From Brevundimonas vesicularis NBRC 12165 (GTDB lineage Bacteria > Pseudomonadota > Alphaproteobacteria > Caulobacterales > Caulobacteraceae), in assembly GCF_001592205.1 (NCBI RefSeq), contig NZ_BCWM01000006.1, forward strand, positions 62,001-126,000: DNA of 64,000 bases. Reading direction: 5' to 3'. The notes below the pieces were generated by a model. It had not been told where the DNA came from. It saw only the letters and a program-made list of their open reading frames with translations, and searched no databases. The translations under genes and the position numbers were made by a program. Shown here in pieces: positions 29,702 through 37,149 of this stretch (position 1 is the stretch's first letter; each line of letters opens with the position of its first letter).

Positions 29702-30592
29702 TCACGTCGGCGGCTGCAGACCGTGTAAATGGTCAACGGCCTTCTGCGCATGAGAGGCGGCGGAGACGATGAACCGCTTGTCGTCCTTCAGGACCTGCAG
29801 CCAGCTCGCGATGTAGGCGGCGTGATCCTCGCGCGGCTCGAGGGCCAGACCGAGGTCCGCGCAGAGGAAGGCGGCGCCGAGTTCGGCGACCAGTTCTTCG
29901 CGAGCATAGCCGGCATCCCCGAAACGCTGACGGCCGAAGTCCCGGTCCAGGCGCGAGGGATGGCGCGTCCAGTGCGTCATCTCATGCCCCAGGGTGCTGT
30001 AGTAGGCGTCGGCATGCTCGAAGCATTCGAAGGGCGGCATCTGCACGAGATCGGGACCAAGCGCGTAATAGGCGCTCCCGCCGCCGTGACGGATGTCGGC
30101 GCCGCAGTTTCGGAAGAAGGCGTCGATGCGCGCGATCCGTTCGTCCGGATTGATATGTTGGACCTCGGGCGCACCGTAGCGATCGGGTAGCCCCTCGATC
30201 TGATCCAGGTTGAAGACGGTGTAGGCCTTCAGGAACGGAATGCGCTGCTCAACGCCCTCCCCCTTCTCGTCGGCAGCCTCGCGGACGATCTGGTTGGCGT
30301 AGACCACGGTCGCGCCCCGTTCCCCTTTTCGGACATGAGCACCGAGGGCCATCGCTTGCCGGAACGTCATCCAGGTCGGCCGGGTGTAGCCCCGGCTGGC
30401 CGCTTCGCCCCAGAGCAGGACGACGTTGATGCCATTGTAGGGCGTGCCGTCATGGCGCAGGGGCCGGCTTACGGATGCGGCGCTCTTCCAGGGCTGGGTC
30501 CAGGGGCGGACCCCGGCTTCGAGCTGAGCGATGATCTGTTGGGTTATCCGGGTGTGGATGTCCGGGCGTGCAGGATCGGCGGGGCGCGTCAT
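29702..30592 (-). CDS. ArdC-like antirestriction protein with zincin domain
   Basis: 296 residues. The N-terminal ssDNA-binding ArdC domain (ITQQIIAQLEAGVRPWTQPW, then LRHDGTPYNGINVVLLW, TWMTFRQAMALGAHVRKGE) is followed by a metallopeptidase-like domain with HEMTHW (His203-Glu-x2-His207). ArdC proteins coat incoming single strands and protect them from restriction during transfer. A standard establishment gene of conjugative elements. Confidence 0.92.
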   Translation of the reverse strand: MTRPADPARPDIHTRITQQIIAQLEAGVRPWTQPWKSAASVSRPLRHDGTPYNGINVVLLWGEAASRGYTRPTWMTFRQAMALGAHVRKGERGATVVYANQIVREAADEKGEGVEQRIPFLKAYTVFNLDQIEGLPDRYGAPEVQHINPDERIARIDAFFRNCGADIRHGGGSAYYALGPDLVQMPPFECFEHADAYYSTLGHEMTHWTRHPSRLDRDFGRQRFGDAGYAREELVAELGAAFLCADLGLALEPREDHAAYIASWLQVLKDDKRFIVSAASHAQKAVDHLHGLQPPT

Positions 30593-30627
30593 GGCGGCCT
30601 CCTCGAACTGGATTGTGGGAAGACGGA

Positions 30628-30654
30628 GCGGCGGCGCGGTCCCCGCGCCGCCGC
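30628..30654 (-). terminator. 12-bp GC hairpin between DUF736 and ardC genes
   Basis: GCGGCGGCGCGG pairs perfectly with CCGCGCCGCCGC around a 3-base loop, just after the DUF736 stop on the minus strand. It lacks a T run, so it probably limits or stabilises the message rather than ending it. Confidence 0.45.
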
Positions 30655-30664
30655 GGCTCTTGGG

Positions 30665-30958
30665 TCAGCGGGACCAGATCAGGCTGTGTCCGCCCTCGAC
30701 CTCCACCAGGGAGGCGTAGATCGGCGCCGGGAAGCTGGGATCGTCGAGCTTGACCGAGAGGTATTCGCGGTTCTGCTGGCTCGTCTTCTTCCAGGCTGCG
30801 CCGAACTCGGTCTGGCCGGCGAAGATCCGGAAATCGGGGGCCTTGTCGTCGGTCTTCTCGTTGGGACGCAGGACCGCCGACTTGACGTTCAGGGTCAGGG
30901 TCTTGATCGAACCGGTGTAGCCGTCGCCTTGAGCGGTGAAGGTGCCGATGGTTGCCAT
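30665..30958 (-). CDS. DUF736 family protein
   Basis: 97 residues from ATG 30958 after a GGAG site; an ORF reading 9 residues longer is less likely. The N-terminus [20 protein letters not shown] and the end SLIWSR are typical of DUF736, a small beta-rich family frequently encoded on alphaproteobacterial plasmids and ICEs next to ardC. Function unknown. Confidence 0.9.
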   Translation of the reverse strand: MATIGTFTAQGDGYTGSIKTLTLNVKSAVLRPNEKTDDKAPDFRIFAGQTEFGAAWKKTSQQNREYLSVKLDDPSFPAPIYASLVEVEGGHSLIWSR

Positions 30959-31292
30959 GTCAGTCTCTCCTTTGCTTCGGGCCACGCCTGCCGCGGCCTC
31001 GATGGCGATCGGGAGACCGGGGACCGGGCGGCGCGCAGGGAGAGCGGAGCGAGCCCCCGCAGCGAAGCGGAGGACCGCGATGAGAGACTTTCTTGTTTCG
31101 CGAGGAAGGCCGTCAGGCCGGGGATGAAAGTCGCGATAGCGGTTGCGCCAGCCGACCGGGTTTCGGTCAGATCCGCCTCATCGAGAGGCCGCGCTGGCTG
31201 GCGCGAGAACAGGGCGAGACGGGGCCGCCTCCTCCTCCGACACCGCAGCCGACGACCCCACGGCTCTCAAGACCCCACCGATGCCCAGGGGC
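30959..31292. other. Intergenic region, no gene seen
   Basis: 334 bases between the DUF736 start and the SRAP stop. Several short open frames cross it but none has a ribosome site or recognisable product. It should hold the DUF736/ardC promoter; no clear -35/-10 pair was identified. Confidence 0.5.
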
Positions 31293-31871
31293 TCAGGCCG
31301 CGATCGGGAAGACCTTCTCGACGTCAAGGCTCCCGGCGGGCAACGCCCGCAACAGTTCGGCCTCGGGCTTCTGAAGATTGAGCCAGGCCGCACCATCCTC
31401 GGGACGCAGAAGCACGATTTGCCGGTCGTGATAGGGGGCGATATCCGCCCCCGGCTCCGTGGTCAGCATGGCGAAGGCTCCATCCTTGATCAGGCCCGCG
31501 ACCCAGAAGAGCCGCTGGCCGGTCAGGGTGAAGCGCCACTTGGTCTTTCGCTTCTGGCCCGCTTCGGGGTCTGTGAACTCGAAGAAGCCGTCCGCCGGGA
31601 TCAGGCACCGGTTCGAGCCTTCAAAGGATCGGCCGTCGGATCGGAAGTTGAAAACCGGCCGCCCGCCCGGCCCCTTCCAGGCCCAGGGCGTCATCACCGC
31701 TTCAGGCCCTTGAGCCCCCATATGGATGACAGGGGCTCGATCTCCGATGCGGATGGACGCCATCGGACCGAAGTTCGGCATGCCCCCGGGGAAGACCAGC
31801 CGGTTTCCACTGAGGTTGAACGCCTCGATGATGTCGTCGAACGGCAGGATGAGCTGGTACTCATTGCACAT
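31293..31871 (-). CDS. SRAP-domain protein (YedK/HMCES-like abasic site shield)
   Basis: 192 residues. Starts MCNEYQ, so Cys2 becomes the catalytic N-terminal Cys after Met removal. NFRSDGRSFEGSNRCLIPADGFFEF and APYHDRQIVLL carry the other conserved active-site residues of the SOS response-associated peptidase family. It cross-links to abasic sites in single-stranded DNA. It is divergent from imuA, and the LexA box at 31981 lies in the shared intergenic region, so SOS control is likely. Confidence 0.93.
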   Translation of the reverse strand: MCNEYQLILPFDDIIEAFNLSGNRLVFPGGMPNFGPMASIRIGDRAPVIHMGAQGPEAVMTPWAWKGPGGRPVFNFRSDGRSFEGSNRCLIPADGFFEFTDPEAGQKRKTKWRFTLTGQRLFWVAGLIKDGAFAMLTTEPGADIAPYHDRQIVLLRPEDGAAWLNLQKPEAELLRALPAGSLDVEKVFPIAA

Positions 31872-31980
31872 CGCGCGATCTCCTGTGGCTTCGGATAGAG
31901 GATTTCACGGGTCCGGTGCCGCTGCAAATCGAAGGGGATAAGGCGCCGACCGGATTGACTCCGTCATCCGCTTCGAACCA

Positions 31981-31995
31981 GAACATTTCGGGAAC
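31981..31995. promoter_or_regulatory. LexA box upstream of imuA
   Basis: GAAC-N7-GAAC, the alphaproteobacterial SOS operator, ends 26 bases before the imuA ATG and lies 110 bases from the divergent SRAP start. It overlaps the expected promoter. Confidence 0.88.
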
Positions 31996-32021
31996 ATTAT
32001 AGACACAGGAGGAGCTCGTCC

Positions 32022-32780
32022 ATGCCGGCCGCCGGTTCGGCCCAACTCGAGGGTTTGCGCGCACAGGTCCGCGCACTGGAGCAGGCTGACCGTCGATCGG
32101 TCGGCGTGCTTCCGTTCGAGGTGGAGGCTTTGGACGCTGCGCTCCCCGGCGGAGGTCTGGCCCTGGGAGCCCTTCACGAGGTGGCCGGCGGCGGCGACGA
32201 CGCCGTAGGCGGCGCGGCCGCCGCGCTGTTCGCGGCCGGGGTCGTCGCTCGCCTGCCCGGCCCGGTGCTCTGGTGTGTCACGCGGCCGGACCTGTTCGCC
32301 CCGGCGCTCTGCCACGCCGGGCTGGAGCCGGACCGCGTCATCTATGTCGAGGCCGGCGACGAGAAGGCCCTCATGGCCTGCTTCGAGGAAGGTCTTCGCC
32401 ATGGCGGTCTGGCCGGGGTCGTCTGCGAAACATCGCGTTTGACCATGACCGCCTCGCGCCGGCTCCAGCTCGCTGCCGAGGCGTCGGGCGTGATCGGTGT
32501 GGCGGTTCGACGATGGCGGCGCGCTGCCGAAGCGGCCGACTTCGGCCAGCCGACGGCCGCCGCGACGCGATGGCGGGTCAGCGCGGAGCCATCGGCGCCC
32601 CTGCCGGTCCCCGGCATCGGGCGAGCGCGATGGCGGATCGAACTCATGCGCTGCCGCGGCGCCGACGCGGCGGATTTCATTCTGGACGCTTGCGATGAGA
32701 CGGGTCGTCTCGCTCTTCCTGCCGAACTGGCCCGTCGAACGGCTGCGCAAACAGCTGGGCGCCGACGCGCCGCCGCCTGA
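32022..32780 (+). CDS. imuA: ImuA mutasome protein
   Basis: 252 residues after a strong AGGAGG-type site. It is a RecA/SulA-like protein: GVLPFEVEALDAALPGGGLALGALHEV is the diagnostic ImuA N-terminus, and LPGPVLWCVTRPDLFAPAL the strand after it. It scaffolds SOS mutagenesis with ImuB and DnaE2. It overlaps imuB by 86 bases. Directly downstream of a LexA box. Confidence 0.93.
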   Translation: MPAAGSAQLEGLRAQVRALEQADRRSVGVLPFEVEALDAALPGGGLALGALHEVAGGGDDAVGGAAAALFAAGVVARLPGPVLWCVTRPDLFAPALCHAGLEPDRVIYVEAGDEKALMACFEEGLRHGGLAGVVCETSRLTMTASRRLQLAAEASGVIGVAVRRWRRAAEAADFGQPTAAATRWRVSAEPSAPLPVPGIGRARWRIELMRCRGADAADFILDACDETGRLALPAELARRTAAQTAGRRRAAA

Positions 32781-34215
32781 TCGCGCCCTTGTCCTGACCG
32801 GCCGGGTCGGCCGCAAGCGGATCGTCACGGCCTGCAACGCCGCCGCCGCCGCGTGCGGCGCGCGCGTCGGCATGGCCGCGACACAAGTCCAGGCCCTGAT
32901 CCCGGGCCTGGATGTCAGGGACGCCGATCCCGCCGGTGACGCCCACGCCCTTGATCGCCTCGCCCTCTGGGCGATGCACCGCTACGCCCCGATCTGTCAG
33001 GCCGACCCGCCGGACGGGTTAGCAATCGACATCACCGGCGCCGCGCACCTGAAAGGGGGCGAGCCGGCGTTGTTGCTGGATCTGACGGCGCGGCTCGGAC
33101 GCGTCGGCGTGACAAGTCGTGGCGTCGTCGCACCGACCTTTGGCGCCGCTCACGCGGTCGCCCGCTATCGTGGCGATCTTCACCTGGTCGCCGACAGTGG
33201 CATCGACACGGCTCTGGCGCCGTTGCCGTTAGAGGCCTTGCGCCTCCCGACCGATCTTCCCTCCACACTAAGACGTATGGGCTTCGAGCGGATCGGCGAC
33301 ATCGCCCATCGCCCTCGCGCACCGCTTCAGTTGCGTTTCGGCGCGGAGCTGGGGCGACGGCTTGACCAGGCCTACGGCCGGGCGGCCGAGCCGCTGATCC
33401 CGGTCGAGGCGCCGGACACGCCTTCCGTTGAACGCGTCTTCGCCGAACCGATCGGCGCGCCGGAGACGCTGGCGCGCTACGCGGGCGCGCTCGCCGAGGC
33501 GCTATGCGCGCTCATGGAGACGCGAGGCCTTGGCGCACGCCGCCTGGACTGGCTGTGCTACCGGGTCGACAATCGGATCGAGGCGACCCGCATCGGTCTG
33601 GCTCAGCCGGTGCGGGATGTTCGGCGGTTGACCCGTTTGCTGGCGGACCGGATCGAGACCATCGACCCGGGCTTCGGCATCGAACGCATGACGCTCGCGG
33701 CCAGCGCGGCCGAGGCCTTGGACTGGCGGCCAGCCGCCGCACGTCTCGGTGCGGAGCTGACGCCGGATGTGTCAATGCTCGTCGATACCCTGGCGAACCG
33801 GATTGGCGCCGACCGGCTCTATCGGCTGGCGCCGGTCGAGAGCGACGTGCCCGAGCGGTCGACCCGCAAGGTCGGCCCCCTCGCCGCACCGACGGGTGCG
33901 ACCTGGACGCCGGACTGGCCGCGTCCGACCCGCCTGTTCAGGAGGCCGGAGCCGATCGAGACCATGGCGCTCTTGCCCGACAATCCCCCGACCCATTTCA
34001 CCTGGCGGGGCGTCCGCCGCCGTATCCGCCGGGCCGATGGGCCGGAGCGGATCTTCGGCGAATGGGGACGCCGCGACGCCGAAATGTGGGCAGTCCGCGA
34101 CTACTTCCAAGTCGAGGACGAGGCTGGCGAACGCTTCTGGCTGTTCCGCGCAGGCGACGGCGAGGACGCCACCACCGGCTCACAGGCCTGGTTCATCCAT
34201 GGCCGTTTCGGATGA
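32695..34215 (+). CDS. imuB: ImuB Y-family polymerase-like protein
   Basis: 506 residues from ATG 32695, chosen because MRRVVSLFLPNWPVERLRK is the conserved ImuB start; the frame is open 66 codons further up inside imuA. It has the Y-family fold but, as usual for ImuB, is expected to lack polymerase activity and act as the clamp-binding hub of the mutasome. The C-terminus (VEDEAGERFWLFR) is intact. dnaE2 would normally follow but is separated by three genes here. Confidence 0.93.
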   Translation: MRRVVSLFLPNWPVERLRKQLGADAPPPDRALVLTGRVGRKRIVTACNAAAAACGARVGMAATQVQALIPGLDVRDADPAGDAHALDRLALWAMHRYAPICQADPPDGLAIDITGAAHLKGGEPALLLDLTARLGRVGVTSRGVVAPTFGAAHAVARYRGDLHLVADSGIDTALAPLPLEALRLPTDLPSTLRRMGFERIGDIAHRPRAPLQLRFGAELGRRLDQAYGRAAEPLIPVEAPDTPSVERVFAEPIGAPETLARYAGALAEALCALMETRGLGARRLDWLCYRVDNRIEATRIGLAQPVRDVRRLTRLLADRIETIDPGFGIERMTLAASAAEALDWRPAAARLGAELTPDVSMLVDTLANRIGADRLYRLAPVESDVPERSTRKVGPLAAPTGATWTPDWPRPTRLFRRPEPIETMALLPDNPPTHFTWRGVRRRIRRADGPERIFGEWGRRDAEMWAVRDYFQVEDEAGERFWLFRAGDGEDATTGSQAWFIHGRFG

Positions 34216-34303
34216 CGCGATGACCCACGTTCAACGAAACCTTGGCGTGCAACGCCCTCTGGCCTTACGAATGGGCGGTGGCGCGGGAGGTGTCACGAGT
34301 CGC

Positions 34304-35083
34304 ATGTCTCAACCGCCGAAGAAGCCTCGAGCCCGCAGCTACAGCCCCAAGACGCTGAAGACGCTGTTTGCCCTTTCCGGCAACAGATGCGCAGAGCCGG
34401 ATTGCACCGAGCGGGTTATTCGCCCCGCCAGAGATGGGGCTGATGTTCAGGTGGTCGGCGAGATCGCCCACATCTACGCCTCCAGTGACAAGGGGCCGCG
34501 CGGCAAGCCCGGCCTGACTCCGGCCGAGCGCGATCATCCCTCGAATCTGATCGTTCTCTGCCCAACACATCATGGGGAAGTCGATGGCCAGCACCAACGC
34601 TTCCCTGCCGATACGCTGCTCGAGTGGAAAGCCGCCCAAGAAACGAAGATCAGTCGCGATCTGCGACGATCCATCACGGATGTGGGTTACGCCGAACTGG
34701 AGGTCGCTGCGAGGGCCGTGGCGGCCGCGACGGCAGCGCCGTCACCCACGGATTACACCGTGATCCCACCTGCCGATAAAATGGAGCGGAACCAACTCGG
34801 GTCAAAGCCGGCGTTGTTGCTGTCCATGGGCGCCGCAAAGTCGCACGAGGTCGAACAGGTGCTCCTGAAGGCGGCGCAGCTCGACCCGTACATGCCGGCG
34901 CGAATGACCGCCGGCTTCGTTGCGCACTACGAAAAGCAAAAGGCGCTTGGCTTGACCGGAGACGATCTCTTCTTCGAGATGTACGATTGGGCGAGCGGCG
35001 GGAGCGACGACGAGGTACGACGCGCTTCCGGGCTCTGCATTCTGTCGCACCTCTTCATCCTCTGCGACGTCTTCGAGAAGTAG
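34304..35083 (+). CDS. ABC-3C system effector: HNH nuclease fused to ABC-3C C-terminal domain
   Basis: 259 residues from ATG 34304 (GGAGG 13 bases upstream; ATG 34271 possible). An HNH module holds Cys29/Cys34 (NRCAEPDCTERVI), His56 (GEIAHIYA) and NLIVLCPTHHGEVD (Asn81, Cys86, His89-90). The C-terminal half (LDPYMPARMTAGFVAHYEKQKALGLTGDDLFFEM) fits the helical domain that defines ABC-three-component system effectors. The next two genes are the small middle component and the DUF2326 ATPase, 4 bases apart or overlapping. DNA cleavage on ATPase signalling is the inferred role. Confidence 0.82.
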   Translation: MSQPPKKPRARSYSPKTLKTLFALSGNRCAEPDCTERVIRPARDGADVQVVGEIAHIYASSDKGPRGKPGLTPAERDHPSNLIVLCPTHHGEVDGQHQRFPADTLLEWKAAQETKISRDLRRSITDVGYAELEVAARAVAAATAAPSPTDYTVIPPADKMERNQLGSKPALLLSMGAAKSHEVEQVLLKAAQLDPYMPARMTAGFVAHYEKQKALGLTGDDLFFEMYDWASGGSDDEVRRASGLCILSHLFILCDVFEK

Positions 35084-35087
35084 CCGC

Positions 35088-35330
35088 GTGTCAGCCCTGC
35101 CCACCAAGCATGTGCCGGTTGAACAGTCGCTCGTTGGCGTGGCGGCTCTCCTCATCGCGATCGTCCGGCCCAACGACACGGTGTCGTCCCTGTGGGACCG
35201 CTGCCGCGCTGACCAGCGGGTGAGAACGTTCGACCGGTTCGCCGCCGCGCTGACCATCCTCTACGCCGGACGCCTGATACGTCTGGAACGCGGACGGCTT
35301 CAAAGAACCATGCCAGGGATCGTGTCGTGA
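35088..35330 (+). CDS. ABC-3C system middle component (MC6-like)
   Basis: 80 residues from GTG 35088. The start LPTKHVPVEQSLVGVAALLI and the DTVSSLWDRCRAD...FDRFAAALTILYAGRLIRLE pattern fit the small helical middle component of ABC-3C systems. It probably bridges effector and ATPase. It overlaps the ATPase gene by 4 bases (GTGA). Confidence 0.82.
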   Translation: MSALPTKHVPVEQSLVGVAALLIAIVRPNDTVSSLWDRCRADQRVRTFDRFAAALTILYAGRLIRLERGRLQRTMPGIVS

Positions 35331-37102
35331 TCCGGCGTGTGTGGTCCAGCCTGCCGGATTTCAGGGAAGCCCAGTTCGACAGAACCGGGCTCAGCATCGT
35401 CTTGGCCAACCGAGGCAAGGATTCCGAAGACACCGAGAGCACCAACGGCCTCGGAAAATCCACGCTACTCCGTATCATCCATTTCGTGCTGGGCGCGGAG
35501 TTCAAGCGCAACTCGATCCTTGCGCATGACGAGCTTGCGGGGGTGACTTTCGGCATCGACCTAGAGATCGACGGCGAAGTCTACGCTGTCTGGCGCAATA
35601 CCTCTTCCGCCGACCTCGTCGTTGTGGACGCCGGCCTCCTCGACCTGGTGCCGCTCGATGTCGAAGTGTCGGAAGGACGCGCCCGGCTGCACTGGGACAC
35701 ATGGCGATCGGCGCTATCGAGGCTGTTCACGCCTGAGACCCGACGGGACGGCGCGGACGAAGCCTATTCTCCGAGCTTCCGCGAGGTAGTCCTCTATCTG
35801 ATCCGTCTCGGCAAGGAGGCCTTCTCGGAACCGAGCAAGGCCTACGCCAATCAGAAGGGACCGCCGAAGCGCCTCGCCGTGAGCTATCTGCTGGACATGA
35901 ACTGGGAGGTGCAGCGGCGCCTTCATGGGATGCTGGCCGAGCGAGACAAGGTGAGCGCCGCGCTGAAGGCGCTGGGCGACGCACAGGATGGATCATCGGA
36001 ACCCTCAATCGGCGATCTCGAAGCCGAGAGGGTCGTTCTGGAAAAAGCGCTGACAGCCCGACAGGCTGAGGTGGCCGGCTTCAACCTGCGTAGCGACTAC
36101 CACGAGCTCGAGCGGCGACTTGGAAATGCAGACCGCGCCCTTCACGACTTGATCAACGACAATCACGCCGACCGTCAGTTGCTGCGCTACTATGAGGATA
36201 GCGCGATGGAAGCGCCGCTGTTCAACAAGGACGAACCGGTAGCAATCCTGCGAGACGCCGGCGCGCTGTTCCAGCCCGAGGCCTTGCGAGCGCTTGCTGA
36301 GGTCTCCGCCTTCCATCAGCAGGTCTATCAGAACCGATCGGCCTTCCTAGCCAGCGAAATCCAGCGACTGAAGGGCCAGATCGCGGCCCGCACCGACAGG
36401 ATCGAAGGCGCTACAGCCCAGAAATCCCAGTTGCTCGGCGTGCTGAGCTCAAGCGGCGCTCTTGAGACCCTCATCGAGCTTCAGCGTTCGACCTCAGACC
36501 TCGCTGGACAGCTTGAAGGGCTCAAGGCGCGCATCGAGGAGCGCAAGCGGTTCGACCGTCGCAAGGATGATCTCACCGCTGACATTGGCTCGACCCGAAA
36601 GCTCCTCAAACAAGACCTCGATGATCGCCGGGTCGCCGCGGACGAAGCGATCGAGTTGTTCGCGGAGTTTAGCGGCTTCCTCTACGGACGGCCGGGCCGC
36701 CTCGGGATTGATGTCGGTCAGGCCGGGTACACACTCACGTTCTTGATCGATCGCCAAGGGAGCGACGGCGTCGATCAGATGGTCGTGTTCTGTTTCGATC
36801 TGACCGTCGCCACCCTTCGCGCACGGCGGGGCGCGCGTTTCCGGACGCTCATCCACGACAGCTCGTTGTTCGCGGACGTGGATCCTCGCCAGTTCGGGCT
36901 GGCGCTCCAGCTCGGCGCCGCCGTCGCCGAGCGCGAGGGCTTCCAGTACATTTGCTGCCTGAACGAAGGCGCGCTCCCGAATGGCCATATGGGCGATATG
37001 GTGCTCGAGAATTTCGTGCGTCTTCACCTCACGGACGACGGCGACAAGGGTCGGCTTCTGGGCCGACGCCTATCCCCCATGGATTTCTCGACGCGGGGCT
37101 GA
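35327..37102 (+). CDS. ABC-3C system SMC/RecN-like ATPase (DUF2326)
   Basis: 591 residues from GTG 35327. Walker A is STNGLGKST (residues 38-46). A long central coiled coil (about 200-450) and the C-terminal HDSSLFADVDPRQFGLAL segment, with the D-loop, are typical of DUF2326. Such ATPases are thought to sense a DNA state through the coiled-coil arms and license the partner nuclease. It ends 29 bases before the second LexA box. Confidence 0.88.
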   Translation: MIRRVWSSLPDFREAQFDRTGLSIVLANRGKDSEDTESTNGLGKSTLLRIIHFVLGAEFKRNSILAHDELAGVTFGIDLEIDGEVYAVWRNTSSADLVVVDAGLLDLVPLDVEVSEGRARLHWDTWRSALSRLFTPETRRDGADEAYSPSFREVVLYLIRLGKEAFSEPSKAYANQKGPPKRLAVSYLLDMNWEVQRRLHGMLAERDKVSAALKALGDAQDGSSEPSIGDLEAERVVLEKALTARQAEVAGFNLRSDYHELERRLGNADRALHDLINDNHADRQLLRYYEDSAMEAPLFNKDEPVAILRDAGALFQPEALRALAEVSAFHQQVYQNRSAFLASEIQRLKGQIAARTDRIEGATAQKSQLLGVLSSSGALETLIELQRSTSDLAGQLEGLKARIEERKRFDRRKDDLTADIGSTRKLLKQDLDDRRVAADEAIELFAEFSGFLYGRPGRLGIDVGQAGYTLTFLIDRQGSDGVDQMVVFCFDLTVATLRARRGARFRTLIHDSSLFADVDPRQFGLALQLGAAVAEREGFQYICCLNEGALPNGHMGDMVLENFVRLHLTDDGDKGRLLGRRLSPMDFSTRG

Positions 37103-37131
37103 GATCCGGACTTCCAGATCGGCGAAGGTGA

Positions 37132-37146
37132 GAACATAACGCGAAC
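37132..37146. promoter_or_regulatory. LexA box immediately upstream of dnaE2
   Basis: A second GAAC-N7-GAAC ends 3 bases before the dnaE2 GTG. Such a position implies that dnaE2 has its own SOS promoter with a very short or absent 5' leader. Confidence 0.85.
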
Positions 37147-37149
37147 ATC

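Noticed and set aside
30335..31381. 348-codon plus-strand frame across ardC and DUF736
   Set aside because: Antisense to two well-supported genes; no motifs.
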